Source: Mycobacterium shinjukuense
GTDB taxonomy: Bacteria; Actinomycetota; Actinomycetes; Mycobacteriales; Mycobacteriaceae
Direction: 5' to 3'
Assembly (NCBI RefSeq): GCF_010730055.1
Contig: NZ_AP022575.1
Location: 3,906,001-3,970,000, forward strand
Length of the DNA stretch: 64,000 bases
A model generated the notes under the pieces. It was not told where the DNA came from. It made no database searches and saw nothing but the letters and a program-made list of their open reading frames with translations. Made by a program: the position numbers and the translations under genes. Positions within the stretch are counted from its first letter, which is position 1. Each line of letters starts with the position of its first letter. Below, piece by piece: positions 57,004 through 64,000 of this stretch.

Positions 57004-57591
57004 ATGACCAACGTTGTCTACGACCCCTGCGGTGTGGTCGAGGTGGAGGCCATTCCGATGGCTCCCCGACCGACCAGCATGGTGGGGCTGCGCCTGGGTG
57101 TGCTGAGCAATACCAAGTGGAACGCGGCCAAGTTGTTGCGCGCCACGGTGCGCGAGTTGGCCGAGCATGGACTCACTTTCGCCGCGGTCAACCACTACGA
57201 CAAGCAGCATTTCTCCACGGATGCCAGTCCCGAGCTGATCCGTCAAATGGCCGCAGAAAACGACATCGCCCTCACGGCGATCGGCGACTGTGGCTCGTGC
57301 TGCTCGGCATGCGTCAACGACGCGGTGCGTCTGGAATCCGCTGGGGTGCCAACGCTGGTCGTGGTGACCACGGAATTCGAGCATGAGGCACGCCTGCAGC
57401 GTGCGTCGCGCGGCATGGCCGGTCTCGAACCCGCGGTCGTCACCCATCCGATCAGCAGCCTGACGCTTGACCAACTCAACGACCGCGCCGCCGAAATCGC
57501 CGCGCAGGCTTGGCGCATCTGGTTCGGTGCCGAGGCGCCATCGCACCGAGACGGTGCAGCGCCCATGACGTTGGGGCAGCTGGGCGCATGA
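57004..57591 (+). CDS. UGSC-family protein, cysteine form
   Basis: The 195-residue product begins MTNVVYDPCGVVEVEAIPMA after GAGGAGAAGG. Its centre reads IGDCGSCCSACVNDAVRLE: C96-G-S-C99 with two more cysteines (100, 103). The UGSC family is named for a selenocysteine-Gly-Ser-Cys motif; here Cys takes the Sec place. Later parts: GVPTLVVVTTEFE and ITHPISSLTLDQLNDRAAEIA. It is probably a redox or thiol-metal protein; the reaction is unknown. The stop overlaps the start of the CoA-transferase gene (ATGA). Confidence 0.75.
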   Translation: MTNVVYDPCGVVEVEAIPMAPRPTSMVGLRLGVLSNTKWNAAKLLRATVRELAEHGLTFAAVNHYDKQHFSTDASPELIRQMAAENDIALTAIGDCGSCCSACVNDAVRLESAGVPTLVVVTTEFEHEARLQRASRGMAGLEPAVVTHPISSLTLDQLNDRAAEIAAQAWRIWFGAEAPSHRDGAAPMTLGQLGA

Positions 57592-58778
57592 TGAATCAGG
57601 TTGCGCCACCACCGCTGTCATCCCTGCTGGTGGCGGACTTCTCCCGGATACTGGCTGGGCCGTTCGCCACGATGACCCTCGGCGATCTGGGCGCCGAGAT
57701 CATCAAGGTCGAGCAACCGGGCGGTGATGACACCAGGGCCTGGGGCCCGCCGTTCGTCGCCAACGAAAGCGCCTATTTCCTCGGCGTCAACCGCAACAAG
57801 CGCAGCATCGTCCTTGATTTGCGCGACCCCGACGACCTGCGAGTGGCCAGAACCCTGGCCGAGCACGCCGACGTGCTGGTGGAAAACTTCCGCCCCGGCA
57901 CCATGGCGCGGTTCGGCCTGGACGAGCCCACTGTTCGCCAGGCCAACCCGGCGCTGGTGTACTGCAGCATCTCGGCGTTTGGGCCCGCCGCGGGACGCGA
58001 GCTGACCGGGTACGACTTGCTCATCCAGGCACTCGGCGGGTTAATGAGCATCACCGGGCCAGATCCCGCCACTCCGACCAAAGTCGGGATGGCCCTCGTC
58101 GACGTCCTGGCGGGGCTGTTTGCCGCCGTCGGCATCGTGTCGGCCCTGCGTGAGCGCGATCGGTCGGGTCGGGGCCAGCATGTCGAGATCAACCTGATGT
58201 CGGTGCTGCTGTCTGCGTTGGCCAACCAGTCCGCCAGTTATGTTCTGGCCGAGCAGATCTCACGCGCCGTCGGGAACGGCCACCCCAGCATCGCCCCCTA
58301 TGACACCTATGCCACCGAGGATGGGATGATCGTGCTGGCCGTGGGAAACGACAAGCAATTCGGCAAACTCTGCAAAGTCTTGGGCATTGCCGAGTTGGCG
58401 GCGGATGACCGCTTCCGCACGAACGAGTTGCGGGTGCACAATCGGGCGTCGTTACGCCAGGCCCTGGAACAGGCGCTGGCCGACTACCCGGCCGGTTATT
58501 GGACGATGGCCCTCACCGCCGCGGGAGTTCCCGCCGGAGCGATCAACAACATCGCCGAGGCTTTTACGCTGGCCGAGCGGCTGGGACTGCACCCGATCCG
58601 CAGCACCGAGGACGGCGACCGTCGGTTCGGTGGCCAGGTGGCCAGTCCGATCAATCTGTCGGCCACACCGGTGACGTATCGCATCAGGGCACCGCGGCTG
58701 GGCGAACACAGCACCGACATCCGCGGGTGGCTCGCCGAGCTTGAGGCCGGGCGCACAACGGCGCGTAGCACAGCGTGA
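57588..58778 (+). CDS. class III CoA-transferase (CaiB/BaiF family)
   Basis: The 396-residue protein shows LLVADFSRILAGPFATMTLGDLGAEIIKVEQPGGDDTRAWGPPF and NKRSIVLDLRDPDDL, VENFRPGTMARFGLD, and the region ELTGYDLLIQALGGLMSITG with the catalytic Asp of the class III family. It moves CoA between acids. Coupled to the UGSC gene by ATGA. Substrate unknown; the neighbouring flavoprotein suggests a small catabolic or modifying pathway. Confidence 0.9.
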   Translation: MMNQVAPPPLSSLLVADFSRILAGPFATMTLGDLGAEIIKVEQPGGDDTRAWGPPFVANESAYFLGVNRNKRSIVLDLRDPDDLRVARTLAEHADVLVENFRPGTMARFGLDEPTVRQANPALVYCSISAFGPAAGRELTGYDLLIQALGGLMSITGPDPATPTKVGMALVDVLAGLFAAVGIVSALRERDRSGRGQHVEINLMSVLLSALANQSASYVLAEQISRAVGNGHPSIAPYDTYATEDGMIVLAVGNDKQFGKLCKVLGIAELAADDRFRTNELRVHNRASLRQALEQALADYPAGYWTMALTAAGVPAGAINNIAEAFTLAERLGLHPIRSTEDGDRRFGGQVASPINLSATPVTYRIRAPRLGEHSTDIRGWLAELEAGRTTARSTA

Positions 58779-58892
58779 CATTCACCGCTGTCATCGCCGG
58801 CCCACCGTGACGTGATCGTCGGCATCCGCAACCCGCGCGGCTCCGAATTAACCTCAGATGCAAACCGGACGACAGGAACCGTGCGATAAGCC

Positions 58893-60122
58893 ATGGACAC
58901 CAGTGCCGACGTCGTCGTGGTGGGCGCGGGGCCCGCCGGTTCGGCCGCCGCGGTGTGGGCGGCCCAAACCGGTCGCGACGTGCTCGTCATCGACGCCTCC
59001 GAGTTTCCCCGCGACAAGGCCTGCGGGGATGGGCTCACGCCTCGCGCCGTCGCCGAATTGCAGCTGTTGGGCCTCGGCGGGTGGCTCGACCACCACATCA
59101 AACACCGTGGACTGCGGGTCTCTGGCTTCGGCGGCTCGATCGAAATGGATTGGCCGGCACCATCGTTTCCGTCTCACAGCAGCGCCGTTCCGCGGGCCGA
59201 ACTTGACGACCGGCTGCGCCAGACGGCCGCGGCCGCCGGCGCCTCGATGCTGCTCGGCCGCAAAGTTGTTGACGTGCATCAAGATCCGGCAGGACGGGTG
59301 GCGGAACTGGTGGTCCGCCGCAACGGCACGGTGTCCCGCATTCGGTGCGGGCAGGTGATCGTCGCCGACGGGGCGCGATCCGAGATCGGGCGCATGCTGG
59401 GACGGCGGTGGCACCGGCAGACGGTCTACGGCGTAGCCGTCCGCGGCTATCTGACATCGCCACGCAGCGACGAGCCGTTGCTGTCCACCAGCCTGGACCT
59501 GCGGCGGCCAGATGGCCGCCGGCTGGCCGGCTACGGGTGGATCTTCCCGCTGGGCAACGGCCAGGTGAACATCGGCGTCGGCGCGTGGGCGACTGCACAG
59601 CGACCGGCGAAGGTGGCGCTGCGCCAACTGCTCAGCCACTACACCAACATGCAACGCGATGCGTGGGGATTCGACGGCGAGCCACGGGCGGTCGCGTCGG
59701 CACTGTTACCGATGGGCGGTGCGGCGTCCGGACTGGCCGGCCCGAACTGGATGCTGATCGGCGACGCCGCCGCGTGTGTCAACCCGCTCAACGGCGAGGG
59801 CATCGACTACGGGCTTCAGAGCGGCCGGCTGGCGGCCGGACTGCTTGGCAGCGGTGATGTTTCGCAAACCTGGCCGCGGCTGCTGCGACGGCATTTCGCG
59901 CGCGACTTCTCGATCGCCCGGCGGTTTGGGCGGTTGCTGACGGTGCCCGGGTTTCTGCCGGCCGGCGGCGTGATCGCCATGCGGTCAGCCACATTGACAG
60001 ATCGTGCCGTTCGGGTGATGGGAAACTTCTTCACCGACGACGACGCGGACCTGACCGCGCGGTGGTGGCGGCGAGCCGGCGCCGGGTCGCGCATCCTCGA
60101 GAGCCGGCCGCCGTTCAGCTGA
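58893..60122 (+). CDS. FAD-dependent oxidoreductase, geranylgeranyl reductase-like
   Basis: The 409-residue flavoprotein begins with the dinucleotide fold VVVVGAGPAGSAAAVWAAQTGRDVLVID, then RDKACGDGLTPRAVAEL, a motif of the geranylgeranyl reductase/halogenase-like group, and LIGDAAACVNPLNGEGIDYGLQSGRLAA with the second FAD-binding Gly-Asp. It reduces or oxidises an unknown substrate. It follows the CoA-transferase on the same strand with a 114-base gap, so it may have its own promoter. Confidence 0.9.
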   Translation: MDTSADVVVVGAGPAGSAAAVWAAQTGRDVLVIDASEFPRDKACGDGLTPRAVAELQLLGLGGWLDHHIKHRGLRVSGFGGSIEMDWPAPSFPSHSSAVPRAELDDRLRQTAAAAGASMLLGRKVVDVHQDPAGRVAELVVRRNGTVSRIRCGQVIVADGARSEIGRMLGRRWHRQTVYGVAVRGYLTSPRSDEPLLSTSLDLRRPDGRRLAGYGWIFPLGNGQVNIGVGAWATAQRPAKVALRQLLSHYTNMQRDAWGFDGEPRAVASALLPMGGAASGLAGPNWMLIGDAAACVNPLNGEGIDYGLQSGRLAAGLLGSGDVSQTWPRLLRRHFARDFSIARRFGRLLTVPGFLPAGGVIAMRSATLTDRAVRVMGNFFTDDDADLTARWWRRAGAGSRILESRPPFS

Positions 60123-60147
60123 CAGCGGTGACCAACGCCACCTGCGG

Positions 60148-60167
60148 TGCGGGACTTTCGGCCCTGT
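60148..60167 (+). promoter_or_regulatory. DosR (dormancy) box-like site
   Basis: The core GGGACTTTCGGCCCT at 60151-60165 fits the DosR motif of two GGGAC/GTCCC-type half sites around a short T-rich centre. It lies about 60 bases before the start of the Rv0079-like gene, which is a DosR regulon member in M. tuberculosis. Confidence 0.7.
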
Positions 60168-60225
60168 CCGATCCGGGTGTCAGCCAGAAAGGCTTGAGCG
60201 TTGGCCATCGTCGAGAGTTGCGAAG

Positions 60226-61047
60226 GTGGAACAAAGGCGGAGTCGTCTCGTCATGTATGCACCCGAGTCATCACCGGCGCGAGAATTTCCCGACGTCCGC
60301 GTGTGTCGCGGCGGCCGAGTCACGGCTTCGCAGGCCGAATGGGTCGCCCATGCCGTGGGCCGCGTGTTGGCCCGTCGCGGCATCGCCGGGGGTGCTCGGG
60401 TGCGCCTGACGACGGCGGACTGCGCCGACGGGCCGGCGCTGATGCAGGTCAACCTGCGGGTGGGTGACACCCCGGCGCGGGTACAGGCCGTCACACCCGG
60501 GCCCGACGAGCTGTCGTCCGCGTTGCTCAGGCTGGACTTGCAGATCGTGCGTTTGTTGGCGCAGTGGCGGCCCCGGCCCTGGCCGGATCGGCGCCGCCGG
60601 GTTCTGACCGCGCCGGCCGGTGCCCACATCACCCGTCGCAAACCCGTTGTGCCACGGCGCGACACCCCGTTGGGGGCCGTCGCGGCGATGGACGCGATGG
60701 ACTACGACGTGCATTTGTTCACCGACGCCGAGAGCGGGGAGGACGCCGTGGTCTACCGGGCTGGACCGTCGGGGCTGCGGCTGGCCCGCCAGAGACACGT
60801 GTACCCCCCTGGATGGTCGTGGTCGGCTGGCAGCGCTGTCCCGCCGGTCCCGCTGGTTGTGAGCTCGCGACCGACGCCGGTCCTCACGGAGGACTCCGCG
60901 GTGGGCCGGATGTGCGAGCACGGCCTGCCGTTTCTGTTTTTCACCGATCCGGTCACCGGTCGCGGCCGGTTGCTGTACCCGCGCTACGCCGGTGACCTCG
61001 GGTTGATCACCACGAACGGCGACGGCGGGGAGGACGGCGTGCCATGA
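60226..61047 (+). CDS. dormancy-associated translation inhibitor-like protein (Rv0079 ortholog)
   Basis: The 273-residue protein has the same length as Rv0079. It shows SRLVMYAPESSPAREFPDV, RLTTADCADGPALMQVNLRVGD, RRDTPLGAVAAMDAMDYDVHLFTDAESGEDAVVYRAGPSGLRLARQ, and VLTEDSAVGRMCEHGLPFLFFTDPVTGRGRLLYPRYAGDLGLIT, a segment of the ribosome hibernation factor (S30AE C-terminal) type. It is likely to bind ribosomes in low oxygen. GTG start. Preceded by a DosR-like box and coupled to the next gene. Confidence 0.92.
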   Translation: MEQRRSRLVMYAPESSPAREFPDVRVCRGGRVTASQAEWVAHAVGRVLARRGIAGGARVRLTTADCADGPALMQVNLRVGDTPARVQAVTPGPDELSSALLRLDLQIVRLLAQWRPRPWPDRRRRVLTAPAGAHITRRKPVVPRRDTPLGAVAAMDAMDYDVHLFTDAESGEDAVVYRAGPSGLRLARQRHVYPPGWSWSAGSAVPPVPLVVSSRPTPVLTEDSAVGRMCEHGLPFLFFTDPVTGRGRLLYPRYAGDLGLITTNGDGGEDGVP

Positions 61048-61496
61048 GCCAGGATTCCCGATGTGCCAGCCCCGACACCGACCGGGAGGTTGTCGAGCTC
61101 GACCGTGACGAGGCAATGCGATTGTTGGCCAGCGTCGACCATGGGCGGGTGGTGTTCACCCGCGATGCGCTGCCGGCGATCCGCCCGGTCAATCACCTCG
61201 TCGTCGACGGCCGGGTGATCGTGCGCACCCGGCTGACCAGCAAGGTGTCCGTCTCGGTGCGATCCAGCGCCGGTGTCGTGGTTGCCTATGAAGCCGACGA
61301 CCTCGACCCGCGGCGGCGGATGGGCTGGAGCGTGGTGGTGACCGGACTGGCGACCGCGGTCACCGACCCCGAGCAGATCGCCCGCTACGAACACCTGCTG
61401 CACCCGTGGGTGAACATGGCCATGGACAGCGTGATCGCGATCGAACCCGGGATCGTGACCGGCATCCGCATCGTTGCCGACAGCCACACGCGATAA
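61044..61496 (+). CDS. pyridoxamine 5'-phosphate oxidase-like flavin protein (Rv0080 ortholog)
   Basis: The 150-residue protein starts at an ATG that overlaps the stop of the Rv0079-like gene (ATGA). It has the split-barrel flavin-binding layout: LASVDHGRVVFTRDALPAIRPVNHLVVDGRVIVRTR and VVVAYEADDLDPRRRMGWSVVVTGLA. Such small proteins bind FMN, F420 or haem. In M. tuberculosis Rv0080 is in the DosR regulon. Function unknown. Confidence 0.9.
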   Translation: MSQDSRCASPDTDREVVELDRDEAMRLLASVDHGRVVFTRDALPAIRPVNHLVVDGRVIVRTRLTSKVSVSVRSSAGVVVAYEADDLDPRRRMGWSVVVTGLATAVTDPEQIARYEHLLHPWVNMAMDSVIAIEPGIVTGIRIVADSHTR

Positions 61497-61604
61497 CTAA
61501 CCGGCGCAACCCGATGGGCGCACTGCCGGATCGCGACCCGAGCATTATCTGATAAGTCCTTCAATTCATTGACTATCGGGACACTGAACTTTTCAGGAGA
61601 TGCG

Positions 61605-61955
61605 GTGGGGACGGAGCCGCTGTACAAGCTCGAGGCGGAGTTCTTCAAGACCCTCGGGCACCCGGCGCGGATCAGGATCTTGGAGCTGCTGGTGGAGCGG
61701 GACCGCTCGGTCGGCGAGTTGTTGTCCTCCGACGTCGGGTTGGAGTCGTCGAATCTGTCCCAGCAGCTGGGCGTGCTGCGCCGGGCGGGCGTCGTGGCCG
61801 CGCGCCGTGACGGCAACGCGGTGATCTATTCGATCGCCTCGCCCGATATCGCCGAGCTGTTAGCGGTGGCCCGCAAGGTGCTGGCCAGGGTGCTCAGCGA
61901 CCGGGTCGCCGTGCTGGAGGACCTACGCGCCGGCGGCACCGCTACGTCCAAGTAA
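61605..61955 (+). CDS. ArsR-family regulator (Rv0081 ortholog)
   Basis: The 116-residue winged-helix protein has ECFFKTLGHPARIRILELLVERDRSVGELLSSDVGLESSNLSQQLGVLRRAGVVAARRDGNAVIYSI-type core (KTLGHPARIRILELLVE and SSNLSQQLGVLRRAG visible), nearly identical in style to Rv0081, a hub regulator of hypoxia. The GTG at 61605 after AGGAGATGCG matches the known N-terminus (EPLYKLEAEFF). A TTG 36 bases upstream is an alternative start. Confidence 0.92.
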   Translation: MGTEPLYKLEAEFFKTLGHPARIRILELLVERDRSVGELLSSDVGLESSNLSQQLGVLRRAGVVAARRDGNAVIYSIASPDIAELLAVARKVLARVLSDRVAVLEDLRAGGTATSK

Positions 61956-61959
61956 CGCC

Positions 61960-62216
61960 ATGGGCTGGGTCGCCAAGATTTGTCGTGTTGGCCGGGCGGC
62001 CGAGCCCGCGAGCCCAGCGCCGGCGGCGGCCACCGAACCGCCGGCGGGGGTGCGGGGTTCGTTGCAGATCCGGCATGTCGACGCCAGTTCGTGCAACGGG
62101 GGCGAGGTGGAGATTTCGGGCGCCTTCGGCCCGGTGTATTGGCCGACACCATCGTCCCCGACTTCCCACTGGCCAACGAAAGCTTCAACCAGTCCTACGC
62201 CGGCAACGACCTGTAA
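61960..62216 (+). pseudogene. hydrogenase-like operon remnant (Rv0082 5' end fused to another 3' end)
   Basis: MGWVAKICRVGRAAEP and GSLQIRHVDASSCNGGEVEISGAFGPVY match the beginning of Rv0082, the small-subunit-like protein of a formate hydrogenlyase-type operon. At about 62140 the frame changes and a second gene end appears: DTIVPDFPLANESFNQSYAGNDL and stop. The conserved second cysteine of CNGCE is Gly here. The rest of the operon (Rv0083-Rv0087 equivalents) is missing, so this looks like a deletion scar. Confidence 0.65.
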
Positions 62217-62384
62217 CTGCGGGTGCCCGCGGTGTCTGGGGTTGGGGTCGAGCGATGTCATACACCACGCCGCTACCCCGCGCGCTGGGATCGGCCGGAG
62301 GATCGTCTTACGATTTTTCTCTGCTGAGTGCTCGGGGGTGGCCGGGCGTTGGCCGGGTTGCCCAAACCTGGTGGGAGGTGCGGG

Positions 62385-62929
62385 ATGTCGTTTGTGATCG
62401 CGGCGCCGGAGGCGTTGTTGGCGGCGGCTTCGGATTTCGCTGGAATTGGTTCGATGATCGATGCGGCCAACGCGGTGGCGGCGGCCCCGACCGTCGGGGT
62501 GCTGGCCGCCGGTGCCGATGAGGTGTCGACGCGGGTCGCGGCGTTGTTCGGCGGGTACGCCCGGGAGTATCAGGCGCACAGCGCGGCGGTGTGGGTGGCG
62601 CCGGCGGCCCCGCGCAATCCATTGGGGCTGGCACCGCCATCGGCGGGGCCGGTGGTCTCGGCGGGGGCGGCGGCGCGGGCGGGGACGGCGGTGATGGCGG
62701 CGGCGCCGGCATCGGTGGCGCGGGCGGGCCCGGCGGGTTGCTGATGGGCGGGCCGGGCATCAGCGGCGCCGCCGGCACCGGCGGTTCCGGCGGCACCGGC
62801 GGCGGCTTCGGCACCGGTGGCGCCGGCGGCAAAGGCGGTGCAGCCTCGGGTGGGACGGTCAACATCGGCGGCATCGCCGGCGCCAACGGGACGAACGGCC
62901 TGGCCGGCGCCAACGGCGCACCGGATTAA
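62385..62929 (+). pseudogene. PE_PGRS gene, PE truncated and out of frame with PGRS
   Basis: From ATG 62385 (after GGTGGGAGGTGCGGG) a PE domain runs MSFVIAAPEALLAAASDFAG to about residue 65 (GGYAREYQAHSAAV). Then the frame yields only random sequence to 62744, while a different frame carries a PGRS domain (GGAGGPAQSIGAGTAIGGAGG...) to its natural end GANGAPD at 62929. The end of the PE domain and the linker are deleted and the frame is shifted. Confidence 0.85.
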
Positions 62930-63004
62930 CGACCGCTGCGCCGTGATCGGGTCGCACGCCACCCACGCCCCTGGTGACGGCGCGACGGATATCGCCAACC
63001 GACC

Positions 63005-63793
63005 CTATGCTCGGCGGAAGGCACGACCCATTCGCCGTTTGAGGGCCGCGTCGAAACGGCGGTAGGTGCTGCGCAGCGTATGCCCCGGCCAGCGCTGGCC
63101 GATCAGCTCGACCGGCAACAGCGGGTCGCGTTGCAGATGGCGGACCACGGCGATCGACAATGCGAACCCCCGCCTGAAGCTTTCGGTCGACTCGTCGCGC
63201 TTGCCCGCATCGAGTGCCACCGTCATCGCCTCGGTGAGTGCCCGGGCATCGTCGGCCCACTCGTCGAGGCAAAACAGCGACCGCATCTTGTCGGCGGCGA
63301 TGTCGGTGGCGGCGCCGTGAAAGTGGGTGCACTGCCGATCCAGCACCGACCGTGACGCCGGAAACCGTTGCGGGTCAAGGTTATCCGGGCGTATCCACAC
63401 GCCTTCCCGAAGCTCGGCCAGGTGCAGCGCCATGGCCGCTTTCCGCAGTTCCAGCCGATCGGCCACCGACCGGCGCTCCAGCGAGACGATCGCCAGCTCC
63501 CACGTCCCGTCCCATCCGACGGTGGCCGCGTCGTCGATCCGGGACGCCTCGTCGATGCGCTGGCGACGCTCGGCCAAGCGCCCGGCGAGGGCGTAGCACC
63601 CACCCTCAGCGGTGAGTTCACCGTTGCAGACCATCCGCCACAGGCAGGTGCGGGCCGCGCCGTCGCTGATGCCGAACAAAGCGGCCACCGCGACCAGCTC
63701 CGCCACCGTCAGGCGGGCCCGGTCGGCCCCCAACAACGCCGACGCCAGCACCGAGCGCGCGCTCAGCGGCCGGTTGCCGAACAGGTCGTCCAC
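63005..63793 (-). CDS. PaaX-like transcriptional regulator
   Basis: The 262-residue protein has an N-terminal winged helix (LSARSVLASALLGADRARLTVAELVAVAALFGISDGAARTCLWRMVCNGEL) of the PaaX type and a C-terminal domain with the PaaX layout (EGVWIRPDNL, VELIGQRWPGHTLRSTYRRF). PaaX represses phenylacetate genes; here the target is probably the divergent Rieske oxygenase. GTG 63793 is chosen as start from the helix layout. Confidence 0.8.
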   Translation of the reverse strand: MDDLFGNRPLSARSVLASALLGADRARLTVAELVAVAALFGISDGAARTCLWRMVCNGELTAEGGCYALAGRLAERRQRIDEASRIDDAATVGWDGTWELAIVSLERRSVADRLELRKAAMALHLAELREGVWIRPDNLDPQRFPASRSVLDRQCTHFHGAATDIAADKMRSLFCLDEWADDARALTEAMTVALDAGKRDESTESFRRGFALSIAVVRHLQRDPLLPVELIGQRWPGHTLRSTYRRFDAALKRRMGRAFRRA

Positions 63794-63794
63794 C

Positions 63795-63836
63795 GTATCA
63801 CTAAAACATTGACGCGTGATGTTAGCAATGTGATAC
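63795..63836. promoter_or_regulatory. nested inverted repeats in divergent promoter
   Basis: GTATCAC (63795-63801) pairs with GTGATAC (63830-63836), and inside them ACATTG (63806-63811) pairs with CAATGT (63826-63831). The region separates the PaaX-like regulator and the oxygenase gene, so it is likely their shared operator. Confidence 0.6.
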
Positions 63837-63844
63837 TGACACCC

Positions 63845-64000
63845 ATGTGCTCCCCGACGAAGGCGTTGGTGGCCGACGATGTGGAGATCGTTCGGCGCAT
63901 CCTGGCCCACATCGACGCCGGCACCACCGATGAGGGTCCGAGCTGGCGGGAACCCGTCGAAAACTATGTGAACCCAAGCCGGTTCACCGAGGAACTGCGG
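63845..64000 (+). CDS. Rieske-type aromatic ring dioxygenase alpha subunit, 3' partial
   Basis: Fifty-two codons to the window edge: MCSPTKALVADDVEIVRRILAHIDAGTTDEG, then WREPVENYVNPSRFTEELR, which resembles the N-terminal stretch of ring-hydroxylating dioxygenase large subunits before the Rieske domain. The Rieske motif itself is beyond the window. Divergent from the PaaX-like gene. Confidence 0.55.
   Translation, partial: MCSPTKALVADDVEIVRRILAHIDAGTTDEGPSWREPVENYVNPSRFTEELR

Overview
The window looks like the chromosome of a slow-growing Mycobacterium: high G+C, frequent GTG starts, PE_PGRS genes, mycobacterial families such as MTC28, DUF1707 and DUF5318, and a gene order that follows the start of the M. 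tuberculosis chromosome (roughly Rv0029 to Rv0082) with clear insertions and deletions. Ortholog names are my recognition of sequence and order; nothing was searched. The host is not M. tuberculosis itself; a relative of the M. kansasii group is plausible.

Layout. 1-6.3 kb is an accessory region: a 5'-truncated conserved gene, a frameshifted PE_PGRS, a YbaB-like gene, two vapBC modules with a group II intron between them, and a 56-bp tandem repeat of terminator-like hairpins. 6.3-19.1 kb is a conserved block: MDMPI-like protein, MFS, YqgE, SBF transporter, MTC28, leuS, MarR and GntR regulators, F420-type oxidoreductase, ino1 and PadR. 19.2-30.8 kb holds envelope and replication genes: a DUF1707 protein, the coupled DUF5318-ponA1-glycosyltransferase-DJ-1 run, rpsF-ssb-rpsR-rplI, and dnaB interrupted by two inteins. 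31-35.7 kb has a secreted protein, celA1, a deleted AAA ATPase, a vapC remnant and an acyl-CoA dehydrogenase. 35.8-45.7 kb has icd2, a TetR/SDR pair and a gcvB-glyA2-sdaA operon behind a tandem glycine riboswitch, which together can turn glycine into pyruvate. 46.4-49.8 kb is one large PE_PGRS gene with an internal duplication and an unusual helical repeat. 50-54.7 kb has an ABC transporter, an alpha/beta hydrolase with its divergent TetR, and a menAT-type toxin-antitoxin pair whose toxin is truncated. 54.9-60.1 kb is the least characterised block: a LysR regulator divergent from a UGSC-type two-gene module, a class III CoA-transferase and an FAD oxidoreductase. 60.1-62.2 kb is a dormancy locus with a DosR-like box, ending in what appears to be the deletion scar of a hydrogenase-like operon. 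The window closes with a broken PE_PGRS and a PaaX-like regulator divergent from a Rieske dioxygenase gene that runs off the end.

The strongest candidates for new biology are the UGSC/CoA-transferase/flavoprotein cluster, the intron inserted between a palindromic operator-like site and vapB, the two-intein dnaB with a palindromic SOS-like box, and the helical repeat array inside the PE_PGRS protein. Many genes here are decaying (three frameshifts or deletions in PE_PGRS, AAA ATPase and hydrogenase genes, two toxin remnants, a frameshifted maturase), so the accessory parts are in flux.
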